From assembly GCF_013404075.1 (NCBI RefSeq), contig NZ_JACBJQ010000005.1, positions 124,001-188,000 on the forward strand: DNA of 64,000 nt, read 5' to 3'. This DNA comes from Mycolicibacterium vinylchloridicum (GTDB lineage Bacteria > Actinomycetota > Actinomycetes > Mycobacteriales > Mycobacteriaceae). Below are positions 56,554 through 64,000 of this stretch, piece after piece (positions within the stretch are counted from its first letter, which is position 1; each line of letters opens with the position of its first letter). Below the pieces are notes generated by a model. It made no database searches, was not told where the DNA came from, and saw only the letters and a program-made list of their open reading frames with translations. A program made the translations under genes and the position numbers.

Positions 56554-57030
56554 TCAGCAGCAGGACGCTTGAGTCGCGGTAGCGGGTTGTCCGTCGGCAG
56601 CGGTGCCGCAGCAGACCGGGGTGTCGTCGGATGCTTCGCCGATCTGTGGGCTGACGCCGAAGGTGTCGGAGTCGGCGAGCTTGGTGTAGACCTCCCAGCG
56701 TTCCCCGCCTGGGCCGGTCACCCAGACCTTGTCCTGGGTGGCGAAGCAGCAGGTGGTGCCGATCTCCTCCTCGGTGAACATGCCTTCTTCGCTCAACCGC
56801 CCAATCTCGGCGTGGACTTGGTCGCTGGATTCGACCTCGACTCCGAGGTGGTTGAGGCTGCCGCCGTGGCCGGGGTTTTCCAGCAGCACGAGCTTCAGTG
56901 GCGGTTCGGCGATGGCGAAGTTGGCGTAGCCGGGCTTGACCTTGGCCGGCTCGGTATTGAACAGCTTGGAGTAGAAGGTGATGGCCGCGTCGATGTCATC
57001 GACGTTGAGGGCCAGCTGAACGCGGGACAT
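56554..57030 (-). CDS. arsI: ArsI-like C-As lyase / CadI-type VOC protein
   Basis: A 158-residue vicinal-oxygen-chelate dioxygenase. Metal ligands fit Gln5, His61 (LNHLGVEV) and a Glu in GERWEVYT. The vicinal pair Cys94-Cys95 in GTTCCFATQDK is the substrate-binding pair of ArsI, which cleaves the carbon-arsenic bond of trivalent organoarsenicals. CadI of mycobacteria is a close relative, so either name may be used. The C-terminus adds further CC pairs (VCC, SCC), perhaps for metalloid binding. Divergent from ArsR C across two operator-like repeats. Confidence 0.85.
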   Translation of the reverse strand: MSRVQLALNVDDIDAAITFYSKLFNTEPAKVKPGYANFAIAEPPLKLVLLENPGHGGSLNHLGVEVESSDQVHAEIGRLSEEGMFTEEEIGTTCCFATQDKVWVTGPGGERWEVYTKLADSDTFGVSPQIGEASDDTPVCCGTAADGQPATATQASCC

Positions 57031-57052
57031 GGGATGCCTCCTGAAACCTGTG

Positions 57053-57111
57053 CGACATATGTCGAACTATTGGGACGACACCCAGGATGCCACCTTTTCG
57101 ATATATGTCAA
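57053..57111. promoter_or_regulatory. ArsR/CmtR-type operators between arsI and ArsR C
   Basis: CGACATATGTCG (57053-57064) is a perfect palindrome. CGATATATGTCAA (57099-57111) is a degenerate second copy 46 bp on, next to the divergent repressor gene. Each could control one direction. Confidence 0.6.
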
Positions 57112-57132
57112 GATCTGTGGCACCATGGTCTC

Positions 57133-57492
57133 ATGCCCAAGACGTTGCCGTTGATCGATATGTCCTCACCGGTGTGCTGTGCGCCGGTGGCGGCTGGGGC
57201 GATGAGTGATGACGACGCCCTGCAGGTCGCACTCAGGCTCAAAGCGTTGGCCGACCCGGCGCGAGTCAAGATCATGTCGCTGCTGTTCGGTTCGGCTGAT
57301 GGCGAGGAGAACAGCCGGGATCTGGCTGCCGCGGTAGGGGTCAGTGAATCCACGGCCAGCCACCACCTGACCCAGCTACGCAACGCCGGACTGGTCGAGT
57401 CGACCCGGCGCGGTATGAACGTCTATCACCGTCCGCACCGGGACGCAGTCGCGGCATTGGTTGCGGTGCTCGACCCGAATTGCTGTTCCTAG
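57133..57492 (+). CDS. ArsR-family repressor C
   Basis: A 119-residue SmtB/ArsR protein: LRLKALADPARVKIMSLLF, recognition helix VSESTASHHLTQLRNAGL and wing RRGMNVYHR. Cysteines are restricted to the ends (SSPVCCAPV at the N-terminus, PNCCS at the C-terminus), a different ligand layout from the other two ArsR proteins here, so it may sense another metalloid form or cadmium. It is divergent from arsI. Its TAG lies in the CTAG shared with the convergent arsC stop. Confidence 0.88.
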   Translation: MPKTLPLIDMSSPVCCAPVAAGAMSDDDALQVALRLKALADPARVKIMSLLFGSADGEENSRDLAAAVGVSESTASHHLTQLRNAGLVESTRRGMNVYHRPHRDAVAALVAVLDPNCCS

Positions 57493-57917
57493 GCCGGGTT
57501 TTCGGCTTCCGTGGCGTCTGGAACCAGTTCGGCGATGAGCTCTTCGATCCGAGCCTTGATCTGGTCGCGGATGGGTCGCACGGCCTCCACGCCCTTGCCG
57601 GCGGGGTCTTCGAGGACCCAGTCGCGATAGCTCTTGCCTGGGAATATCGGGCAGGTGTCCCCGCAGCCCATGGTGATCACCACATCGGAGGCCTCCACGG
57701 CGTCGGTGGTCAGGATCTTCGGAGTCTGGTCCGAGATGTCGATTCCGACTTCGGCCATCGCCGCCACAGCGGCAGGGTTGACGGCGTCACCGGGAGCGCT
57801 GCCGGCCGAACGGACTTCGATGGCCTCGCCGGCCAAGGCTGACAGGAACCCCGCCGCCATCTGTGAACGTCCGGCGTTGTGCACGCAGACGAACAACACG
57901 GACGGTTTGGTGCTCAT
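57489..57917 (-). CDS. arsC: arsenate reductase (LMW-phosphatase type)
   Basis: A 142-residue ArsC. The P-loop is CVHNAGRS with nucleophile Cys11, and the C-terminal pair is Cys85/Cys89 in MGCGDTCP, as in thioredoxin- or mycothiol-coupled reductases. It reduces As(V) to As(III) in the cytosol. The ATG overlaps the stop of repressor B (ATGA), so it is translationally coupled. It should be derepressed by arsenite, and its product is then available to ArsD/ArsA or the channel. Confidence 0.93.
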   Translation of the reverse strand: MSTKPSVLFVCVHNAGRSQMAAGFLSALAGEAIEVRSAGSAPGDAVNPAAVAAMAEVGIDISDQTPKILTTDAVEASDVVITMGCGDTCPIFPGKSYRDWVLEDPAGKGVEAVRPIRDQIKARIEELIAELVPDATEAENPA

Positions 57918-58303
57918 CGGCAGGTCCTCTCCAGGGATTCGGATGTGGTGGCGAAGTGGTGTGGGTCGAGTGCCAGCACCGCGGAAAGCTGGGCGATGGC
58001 AGTCGGTATCACCCAGTAGTGCACCCAGGTACCGCGTCGTTCGCAGTCCAAGAGGCCCGCCTCGCGCAGCGTCTTGAGGTGATGGGAAATGGTCGGCTGG
58101 GACAGCTCGAAGGAGGGGGAGATGTCGCAAACACAGCACTGGCCGCCCTCATGGCTGGCGATCAGACTCAGCATGCGCAGCCGCACCGGATCTCCCAAGG
58201 CTTTGAACATCCGGGCTAACTCGTCGGCCCAGTCTGCTTCAAGCGGCTGATGAGCCAGCGGTGGGCAACAGGCTTCAGGTGGGGGTGACGATGCGGTGGG
58301 CAC
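57914..58303 (-). CDS. ArsR-family repressor B
   Basis: A 129-residue ArsR protein: FKALGDPVRLRMLSLIASHEGGQCCVCDIS with a CCVC cluster (candidate As(III) ligands), recognition helix LSQPTISHHLKTLREAGL and wing RRGTWVHYWV. It is similar to repressor A but clearly diverged at both ends, including an N-terminal ACCPP. GTG start. It is divergent from arsD over a perfect palindrome and coupled to arsC, so it probably controls both transcripts. Confidence 0.9.
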   Translation of the reverse strand: MPTASSPPPEACCPPLAHQPLEADWADELARMFKALGDPVRLRMLSLIASHEGGQCCVCDISPSFELSQPTISHHLKTLREAGLLDCERRGTWVHYWVIPTAIAQLSAVLALDPHHFATTSESLERTCR

Positions 58304-58310
58304 ATGCCTA

Positions 58311-58328
58311 TATTGATGTCTATCAATA
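58311..58328. promoter_or_regulatory. ArsR-type operator B
   Basis: TATTGATGTCTATCAATA is a perfect inverted repeat with seven-base arms. It lies between the divergent arsR B and arsD genes and matches the AT-rich palindromes of classical ArsR operators. Confidence 0.75.
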
Positions 58329-58356
58329 CAGCCGTCAAACGGCGGAGGAGGATCAC

Positions 58357-58755
58357 GTGCCCACGATTTCGGTTTTCGAGCCGGCGTTGTGCTGCAATAC
58401 CGGGGTGTGCGGCGACGATGTCGACGTCAACCTCGTTTCGTTCAGCGCGGACATGGCCTGGCTAAGCGAGCAGGGTGCGGCGATCACGCGCCACAATCTT
58501 GCCAACGATCCAATGGCCTTCGCCCAGGAAGCTGTCGCCAAGCGATTCCTGGAGATCGCCGGTGCGGAGGGACTGCCTTTGGTGGCCGTCGATGGGGTGA
58601 CGGTGCTCACCGGGCGTTACCCAACCCGTGCCGAACTGTCTCGCTGGGCGGGCCTGGAAGTACCGGCGATCGTTCCGGCCGGGGTCACCGGTCTCGGATT
58701 GAGCGACGCCACGGCGGCGGCATGCTGCCCGCCCGGGGAAACAGACTGTTGCTGA
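58357..58755 (+). CDS. arsD: ArsD arsenic metallochaperone
   Basis: A 132-residue ArsD. FEPALCCNTGVCG places cysteines at 12, 13 and 18, exactly as in E. coli ArsD, where they bind As(III) and hand it to ArsA. Later helices (DMAWLSEQGAAITRHNLANDPMAF) and TRAELSRWAG are also typical. The C-terminus carries two more CC pairs. GTG start behind GGAGGAGG; a longer frame would cross the operator. arsA follows after 30 bp. Confidence 0.93.
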   Translation: MPTISVFEPALCCNTGVCGDDVDVNLVSFSADMAWLSEQGAAITRHNLANDPMAFAQEAVAKRFLEIAGAEGLPLVAVDGVTVLTGRYPTRAELSRWAGLEVPAIVPAGVTGLGLSDATAAACCPPGETDCC

Positions 58756-58785
58756 ACGTCATTCGAGACACGATCGTCAACAGGT

Positions 58786-60567
58786 GTGACCATGGCCGGT
58801 GACCAACCGAGATTCCTGACCGATCCGCCGCGGTTCGTGTTCTTCACCGGAAAGGGCGGAGTCGGCAAAACGTCCGTTGCGTGTGCCTCCGCCGTTGCGT
58901 TGGCAAGTTCCGGCAAGGCAGTGCTGCTGGTATCCACCGACCCGGCATCCAACGTCGGCCAAGTATTCGGGGTGCCGATCGGGAACACCATCACCGACAT
59001 TCCTGCCGTGCCGGGTCTGTCGGCCCTGGAGATCGACCCCGAACAGGCCGCGTCGGCCTATCGCGAACGCATCGTCGGACCGGTGCGCGGTGTGCTGCCC
59101 GAGTCGGCTATCGCCTCGATCACCGAACAACTCTCGGGTTCCTGCACTACCGAGGTCGCCTCCTTCGACGAGTTCACCGCCCTGTTGACCGACACTGACG
59201 GAGCGGTGTCGCGGTTCGACCACGTGCTGTTCGACACCGCTCCCACCGGGCACACGATCCGGCTGCTACAACTGCCCGGCAACTGGACTGAGTTCCTCGA
59301 GGCCGGAAAGGGCGATGCTTCATGCTTGGGGCCGCTGGCAGGACTCGACAAACACAAAACAACCTACGCCGCAGCGGTTGCCGCACTGGCCGACCCTGAC
59401 CGCACCCGGCTGGTCCTGGTGACCCGCCCGTCACGGTCTGCCCTACGCGAAATAGACCGCACGCGCACCGAATTGGCCGCCCTCGGAATGCATCGGCAGT
59501 ACGTCGTCGTCAACGCGGTCATGCCACAGCAGCAGAACGACAGCGACCCGCTTGCCGACGCGATCATCCGCCGGGAACAGGCTGCCCTTTCCGACATGCC
59601 CGATGCGTTGCGCGCGCTGCCGCAAGACCGCATCGACCTCAAAGCCACCAACATGGTCGGCGTCGAGGCATTGCAATCCTTATTCGCCCCGACTGCCGGC
59701 GTCGACGATGCGGGTAGCGAGCCCGCTGGAATCGCGCCCGTAGCCGACGCTCCCTTGGTTCGGCTGATCGATGACATCGAGCGCGGCGGAACAGGATTGG
59801 TGATGTGCATGGGCAAAGGCGGCGTCGGCAAGACCACGGTCGCCGCCGCCATCGCAGTCGCTCTGGCCAATCGCGGCCACGACGTGCACCTCACCACCAC
59901 CGACCCGGCGGCTCATCTCGCCGAAACGCTGCAAGGCGGGTTGGCGCACCTGCAGGTGTCCCGGATCGATCCTGTCGAAGCGAACCGTGCCTACCGCGAG
60001 CGAGTCATGGCCACCAAAGGCGCCAATCTCGACGAGGCGGGCCGCGCCACCCTTGCCGAGGACCTGCGCTCACCCTGCACCGAGGAAGTCGCTGTCTTCC
60101 AGGCCTTTTCCAAAGTCATCCACGAGTCCCGCAGTAAGTTCGTCGTGCTCGACACCGCCCCGACCGGGCACACGCTGCTGCTGCTGGACGCCACCGGCTC
60201 CTACCATCGTGAAATCGCACGACAAATGGGGGACAGCGGGCACTACACCACCCCGTTGATGCGCCTGCAGGACCCCGAACTCACCAAAGTCCTCCTCGTC
60301 ACGCTGGCCGAAACGACACCGGTGCTCGAAGCCGCCGAGCTCCAACACGACCTCGAACGCGCCGGCATCACACCGTGGGCGTGGGTCATCAACAACTCAG
60401 TGGCCGCGGCCGCACCTACCGACCCGCTCCTGCGACAGCGTGCCGCCGCCGAGGTCGACCAGATCGACACGGTGCGTGCCAAGCTTGCCACCCGCTATGC
60501 CGTCATCCCGCTCTTGACGTTCGAACCTGTTGGGATCTCCGCGCTGGAATCCCTTACAGCACACTAG
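58786..60567 (+). CDS. arsA: ArsA arsenite-stimulated ATPase
   Basis: A 593-residue duplicated ATPase. P-loops are GKGGVGKTS at about 22 and GKGGVGKTT at about 342, each followed by a DTAPTGHT signal-transduction motif. The three As(III) cysteines of E. coli ArsA have counterparts in GSCTTEVA, ASCLGPL and SPCTEEVA. It normally drives ArsB or Acr3, but neither is encoded here. The start is GTG 58786 or the ATG two codons on. ArsD is immediately upstream and should deliver As(III). Confidence 0.95.
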   Translation: MTMAGDQPRFLTDPPRFVFFTGKGGVGKTSVACASAVALASSGKAVLLVSTDPASNVGQVFGVPIGNTITDIPAVPGLSALEIDPEQAASAYRERIVGPVRGVLPESAIASITEQLSGSCTTEVASFDEFTALLTDTDGAVSRFDHVLFDTAPTGHTIRLLQLPGNWTEFLEAGKGDASCLGPLAGLDKHKTTYAAAVAALADPDRTRLVLVTRPSRSALREIDRTRTELAALGMHRQYVVVNAVMPQQQNDSDPLADAIIRREQAALSDMPDALRALPQDRIDLKATNMVGVEALQSLFAPTAGVDDAGSEPAGIAPVADAPLVRLIDDIERGGTGLVMCMGKGGVGKTTVAAAIAVALANRGHDVHLTTTDPAAHLAETLQGGLAHLQVSRIDPVEANRAYRERVMATKGANLDEAGRATLAEDLRSPCTEEVAVFQAFSKVIHESRSKFVVLDTAPTGHTLLLLDATGSYHREIARQMGDSGHYTTPLMRLQDPELTKVLLVTLAETTPVLEAAELQHDLERAGITPWAWVINNSVAAAAPTDPLLRQRAAAEVDQIDTVRAKLATRYAVIPLLTFEPVGISALESLTAH

Positions 60568-60569
60568 AT

Positions 60570-60588
60570 CTGACCCCAAGCGGGTCAG
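60570..60588. terminator. hairpin after arsA
   Basis: CTGACCC and GGGTCAG pair around CAAGC, 3 bp after the arsA stop, between convergent genes. The stem is short, with no T-run; it marks the right border of the island. Confidence 0.5.
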
Positions 60589-60617
60589 GACACGGCATTG
60601 GCCAAAAGGCCTCGGTG

Positions 60618-61934
60618 CTAGGCCGGGTCGAAGCTGTACAGCTGACCGGCGCTGGTGGCCACCACCACCCGGCGATCCAGGCCCACGGACACGCCCACCG
60701 GGAAGCCGTCGGCCGCCGGCATCGGATAGCTGTTCAGAGTGCGGCCGTTGGCGATGTCGAACACCAGCAACGACAGCCCCGACGGTGGATCGGCCACCAC
60801 CGCGTATCCCACCGTCCCGGCCTGACTCGACGAACTCAGCGGGGTGATGTCGTTGCGGCGCCAGCTCGTGTCGGCGTGGTTGCCCGCGTCCTTGATTGCG
60901 ACGAGATGAGTGCCCGGGCCGCCGCCGACGACGATCCGTCCGTCCGGTGACACCGATGGTGGGGTCTGCGGCAGGAAGTCCAGTGGCACAGACCATTTCA
61001 CCTTGCCATCGGAGGTGTTCAGCGCCCAGAGTTTCTGGTCGCGGCCGGTGACGTACACGACCGCGCCGTCGCTCGAGGACACCGGGGCGGCCAGCACTCC
61101 GTCGGCGATGGCGTCGCTGGTCCACTCCCGTGTCAGCAGCGGGGTCTGGCCGGGGTGGTATTGCAGGCCGACGAGCGTCGACGCCCTGGCGCCCGGCTGC
61201 CACAGACTCACGATGATCATCTGGGTCTTCGCGGCATACGCAGGCGGAGCCGCCACCGGGCACTGGGCCAGTGCGCGGGCGCAGTCGGCCAGACCGCGGG
61301 TGGAATCGGTGGGGTCGAGCCCCTCGACGAGATCGAGCGGTGTCCCGGTCACGTCGCCGCGATGCGAGTCGAAAACCAGGACCTGACCCAGATGGGTGAC
61401 CACCAACAGCTGGCCGCCGCCGAGAAACCTTGCCGTGGTTGGCATTCCGATGACATTCTGGCGCCAGCGAATCCACTGGGTGGGCGGGTAGGCCTGCATC
61501 ATGCCGGGCTGGCCGATGAACAGATTGTCGAACTGGTCAAACAGCGGGCTGGCGAATCCGCCGCCGAGCACCATGCGGGTGCACCAGCGTTGGCGGCCGT
61601 TGTTGTCGTTCTCCCACACCATCAGCGAACAGCCGCCGGGTGTCTGGCCGTTCACCGCCAGGTAGCTGCCCTCGCCCAGTGCGGCGCCGGCGCCCAGCTC
61701 GCCCTTGACCGACCGGCTCCACGTGAGCCGCAGCGCCGACGCGCCGGCGGTGGAGGTGTAGCTGCTGTTGGCGGCATCGCCGTATTGGGCGGCCCAGCCG
61801 TGCGCCGCGGTGGAGTGGACCCAAGAGTCGGTGTTGCCACACCCGGCCAACCCGGTCACGACCAACGCGGCCGACGCCGACGCCAGCAATCGCCGCAGCA
61901 CCCGTGCCACCTTTCCATCCCGCCATCCCGCCAC
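60618..61934 (-). CDS. PQQ-like beta-propeller lipoprotein (Rv3035-like)
   Basis: A 438-residue exported lipoprotein: lipobox GLAGC (Cys32), then repeated PQQ-type blades (VVYVTGRDQKLWALNTSDGKVKWSVPL; LLVVTHLGQVLVFDSHRGDV; RVVVATSAGQLYSFDP). The fold resembles BamB-like scaffolds. Ortholog of Rv3035; function unknown, presumably envelope protein-protein contacts. The native border with the TB22.2-like gene is here interrupted by the arsenic island. Confidence 0.88.
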   Translation of the reverse strand: MAGWRDGKVARVLRRLLASASAALVVTGLAGCGNTDSWVHSTAAHGWAAQYGDAANSSYTSTAGASALRLTWSRSVKGELGAGAALGEGSYLAVNGQTPGGCSLMVWENDNNGRQRWCTRMVLGGGFASPLFDQFDNLFIGQPGMMQAYPPTQWIRWRQNVIGMPTTARFLGGGQLLVVTHLGQVLVFDSHRGDVTGTPLDLVEGLDPTDSTRGLADCARALAQCPVAAPPAYAAKTQMIIVSLWQPGARASTLVGLQYHPGQTPLLTREWTSDAIADGVLAAPVSSSDGAVVYVTGRDQKLWALNTSDGKVKWSVPLDFLPQTPPSVSPDGRIVVGGGPGTHLVAIKDAGNHADTSWRRNDITPLSSSSQAGTVGYAVVADPPSGLSLLVFDIANGRTLNSYPMPAADGFPVGVSVGLDRRVVVATSAGQLYSFDPA

Positions 61935-61989
61935 CCGACAGTACAGGCGAGGGTAACTCGAACCATTCGTGGCGTTAGGCTCTCAGCCC

Positions 61990-62736
61990 ATGACGTCGAT
62001 GTGGGGCTCGCCGGTCCACAAGAGGTGGAAGGGCTCGCGCTTGCGCGATCCGCGTCAGGCCAGGTTCCTGACCAAGGAATCGCTGCGCTGGGTTATCGCC
62101 AATCGGGCGTACACACCCTGGTACCTGGTGCGCTACTGGCGGCTGCTGAAGTTCAAACTGGCCAACCCGCATGTCATCACCCGCGGCATGGTGTTCCTGG
62201 GCAAGAACGTCGAGATCCACGCCACCCCGGAACTGGCGCAGCTGGAGATCGGCCGGTGGGTGCACATCGGCGACAAGAACACCATCCGGGCCCACGAGGG
62301 CTCGCTGCGGTTCGGCGACAAGGTGGTGCTCGGGCGCGACAACGTCATCAATTGCTATCTCGACATCGAGCTCGGTGATTCCGCGCTGATGGCCGACTGG
62401 TGCTACGTCTGCGACTTCGACCACAAGATGGACAACATCGAGATGCCGATCAAGGACCAGGGCATCATCAAGAGCCCGGTCCGCATCGGCCCGGACACCT
62501 GGATCGCGGCCAAGGTGACCGTGCTGCGGGGCACCACGATCGGGCGCGGATGCGTGCTCGGTGCTCACGCGGTTGTCAAGGGCGATATCCCAGACTTCTC
62601 GATCGCCGTCGGCTCGCCGGCGAAGGTGGTCAAGAACCGCAAACTGGCCTGGGACACCTCGGCCGCACAGCGGGCCGAGCTTGCGGCCGCGTTGGCAGAT
62701 ATCGAGCGCAAGAAGGCCTCGCGTCTAGAGGCTTAG
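61990..62736 (+). CDS. left-handed beta-helix acetyltransferase (Rv3034c-like)
   Basis: A 248-residue hexapeptide-repeat transferase. Repeats such as VEIHATPELAQLEIG, VHIGDKNTIRAHEG and VVLGRDNVINCYLDIELG lead to the catalytic-type DFDHKM and VTVLRGTTIGRGCVLGAHAVVKGDIP. It probably O-acylates a sugar. Next to the Rv3032-like glycosyltransferase, an acyl step in methylglucose lipopolysaccharide synthesis is plausible. The ATG is chosen; a GTG 21 bp upstream is in frame. Confidence 0.88.
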   Translation: MTSMWGSPVHKRWKGSRLRDPRQARFLTKESLRWVIANRAYTPWYLVRYWRLLKFKLANPHVITRGMVFLGKNVEIHATPELAQLEIGRWVHIGDKNTIRAHEGSLRFGDKVVLGRDNVINCYLDIELGDSALMADWCYVCDFDHKMDNIEMPIKDQGIIKSPVRIGPDTWIAAKVTVLRGTTIGRGCVLGAHAVVKGDIPDFSIAVGSPAKVVKNRKLAWDTSAAQRAELAAALADIERKKASRLEA

Positions 62737-62829
62737 GTCACCACAGGGTGAGCCTTTGGGCACTATGGTCCGGCGTTTGTCTGGAGTTATGCCAGAGGCA
62801 TCCAATCACGTCTCCTCGGGGAGGGCCCT

Positions 62830-63312
62830 GTGACGATCTCCAGAAGCATCAAGGCAGTATTGGCCACCGCGGTGAGCATGCTCATCGTGCTGGCGGCCGC
62901 ACCGTTTTCGGCGGCGGCCGACTATCCCATTGTCGGCCGGTTGGGTAGCCCGCTGACGATGACCGACAGTGTCGGCCAGATAGCCCTGACCTGGACGGTC
63001 AGCGGCCTCCAGCCATCCAATGACGTCATGCCCGGCTATCCCGTCGCGGGCCGGCTCTGGGAGGCCACGGCCACGGTCAACGCCCTGAACGGCCCCGTCA
63101 CGCCGGCTGTTTCGCAGTTCAACGCGGTCGCCCCGAACGAGGCGGCCTACCGGGTGCTGTGGATGGTCGCGGCACCGTCGAACATCAGTGGCGCCACCAT
63201 TCCGCAAGGCGCGACGGCGACGGGCAAGATCCACTTCGACGTCACCGGTCCGCCGCCGACGACGGTCACCATGAACAACGGCATGCAGGACCTGCTGATC
63301 TGGACGCCCTGA
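62830..63312 (+). CDS. secreted DUF1942 protein (Rv3033-like)
   Basis: A 160-residue exported protein. The signal peptide (AVLATAVSMLIVLAAAPFSAAA) is followed by a beta-sandwich of the MPT63/DUF1942 type: LGSPLTMTDSVGQIALTWTVSGLQPS, VAGRLWEATATVNAL and IHFDVTG. Function unknown. GTG start preceded by GGGGAGGG. It converges on the glycosyltransferase with five bases between the stops. Confidence 0.87.
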   Translation: MTISRSIKAVLATAVSMLIVLAAAPFSAAADYPIVGRLGSPLTMTDSVGQIALTWTVSGLQPSNDVMPGYPVAGRLWEATATVNALNGPVTPAVSQFNAVAPNEAAYRVLWMVAAPSNISGATIPQGATATGKIHFDVTGPPPTTVTMNNGMQDLLIWTP

Positions 63313-63317
63313 CCTGA

Positions 63318-64000
63318 CTATGAGCGCCCGGGCAGGGCGTGCTCGATGATCGGCCGGCGCGGCAGCGGATCGCGTTCGTGGCGTTTGGCGGCCAGATAGA
63401 CCTGCGCGGTCTCGGCGGCCACGGTATGCCAGTCGAAATCGGATGTCAGACGCTCGCGGGCGGCGTTCGCCCGCTGTTGTGCGGCAACGGGATCGTCGAG
63501 GACGCGCCGCACCGCGTCGGCCAGCGCGCCGACGTCGCGCGGCGGGAACGACACCCCGGTCTCGCCGTCGATCACCGCTTCGCCGAGGCCGCCGACATTC
63601 GAGGTGACCAGCGGCGCGCCTGCGGCGGCCGCTTCGAGTGCGGCGATGCCGAACGGTTCGTAGTGGCTGGGCAGCACCGCGGCGTTGGTCTGATGCAGCA
63701 GGCGCAGTAGCTGATCGTGGTCGACGCGGCCGACGAACCGAACCGCCTTGAGCACCTTGTGCTTTCGGGCTACCTCGACGAGCCAGTCCTGCTGGGTGCC
63801 GTCACCGGCGATCGTCAGTGTGGTTCCGGGGTGGGTGCGACGGATGCGGGCGAGCGCTGCGATCGCCTCGTGCACACCCTTCTCGTATTCCAGCCGTCCG
63901 ACGTACAGCAGCTCCGGCGGACCGGTGTGAGCCCGCCGCGGCGCGAACGGCCAACGGCTGGAGTCGATTCCGTTACGGATCACGACGATCTCGGCCAGGT
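63318..64000 (-). CDS. GT4 glycosyltransferase, Rv3032-like (5' end outside window)
   Basis: The C-terminal 227 residues of a GT-B enzyme. The nucleotide-sugar half is complete: ELLYVGRLEYEKGVHEAIAALA, VRFVGRVDHDQLLRLL and the E-x7-E motif in YEPFGIAALEAAAAGAPLVTSNVGG. The frame continues past the window edge (LAEIVVIRNGID), so the internal GTG near 63983 is not the start. Rv3032 is an alpha-1,4-glucosyltransferase that elongates methylglucose lipopolysaccharide and contributes to capsular glucan. Confidence 0.9.
   Translation of the reverse strand, partial: LAEIVVIRNGIDSSRWPFAPRRAHTGPPELLYVGRLEYEKGVHEAIAALARIRRTHPGTTLTIAGDGTQQDWLVEVARKHKVLKAVRFVGRVDHDQLLRLLHQTNAAVLPSHYEPFGIAALEAAAAGAPLVTSNVGGLGEAVIDGETGVSFPPRDVGALADAVRRVLDDPVAAQQRANAARERLTSDFDWHTVAAETAQVYLAAKRHERDPLPRRPIIEHALPGRS

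Overview
The window is high-GC actinobacterial DNA, and its gene order identifies a mycobacterium (Mycolicibacterium type). The blocks cyp136-tetR-SDR-dinB2-tetR-FMN reductase-nrdHIE, tetR-BVMO-nrdF2, and DUF3349-adhC-fecB-ctaD-serB2-ABC ATPase-Nudix-echA17-methyltransferase-Rv3037c-TB22.2-PQQ lipoprotein-acetyltransferase-DUF1942-GT4 follow the M. tuberculosis order Rv3059 to Rv3032 in reverse orientation, as recalled from knowledge of that genome. Several blocks appear to be inserted into this backbone.

Region by region. 1-3500: a sulfide/persulfide locus with divergent transcripts (CstB-like MBL-rhodanese, thioredoxin and a Cys-rich mini-protein one way; membrane rhodanese, CstR-like repressor and DUF302 protein the other way) and four near-identical operator palindromes. 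3500-4700: a frameshifted gene, then a branched-chain leader peptide with an attenuator hairpin in front of a stand-alone LeuA-regulatory-domain protein. 4700-13560: the P450/TetR/SDR, DinB2/TetR and FMN reductase genes, and nrdHIE behind paired NrdR-like boxes. 13.6-28.7 kb: a block separating nrdE from nrdF2. It holds a GIY-YIG endonuclease, a DNA-binding-less LysR-like protein, two dioxygenase-family genes, a membrane adenylate cyclase with two small co-oriented genes, and a cluster of TIR-STAND-WD40 protein, patatin phospholipase and a membrane TrkA-N/RyR-type protein. 28.8-32.3 kb: TetR, Baeyer-Villiger-type monooxygenase, nrdF2. 32.4-40 kb: lipoprotein, SRPBCC protein, a relic of a large cyclase/regulator, two PE-PPE-domain hydrolases, an orphan YrbE permease, an alpha/beta hydrolase and an APC transporter. 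40-53.9 kb: backbone genes with a MocR-YczE pair. 53.9-60.6 kb: an arsenic island (FAD oxidoreductase, MIP channel, three ArsR, ArsI-like, ArsC, ArsD, ArsA) with no ArsB or Acr3 pump in view. 60.6-64 kb: backbone genes, the last truncated by the window end.

The strongest candidate for an undescribed system is the TIR-STAND-(WD40)x14 / patatin / TrkA-RyR cluster (20.2-27.5 kb). It combines a probable NADase or TIR signalling domain, an AAA-like switch, a membrane anchor and two seven-bladed propellers with a phospholipase effector 15 bases downstream. A membrane protein with nucleotide-sensing-type domains converges on it and shares its stop-codon tetranucleotide. This looks like an abortive-infection or stress-signalling module. 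The functional reading is inference. No tRNA, rRNA, CRISPR array or insertion sequence was recognised.
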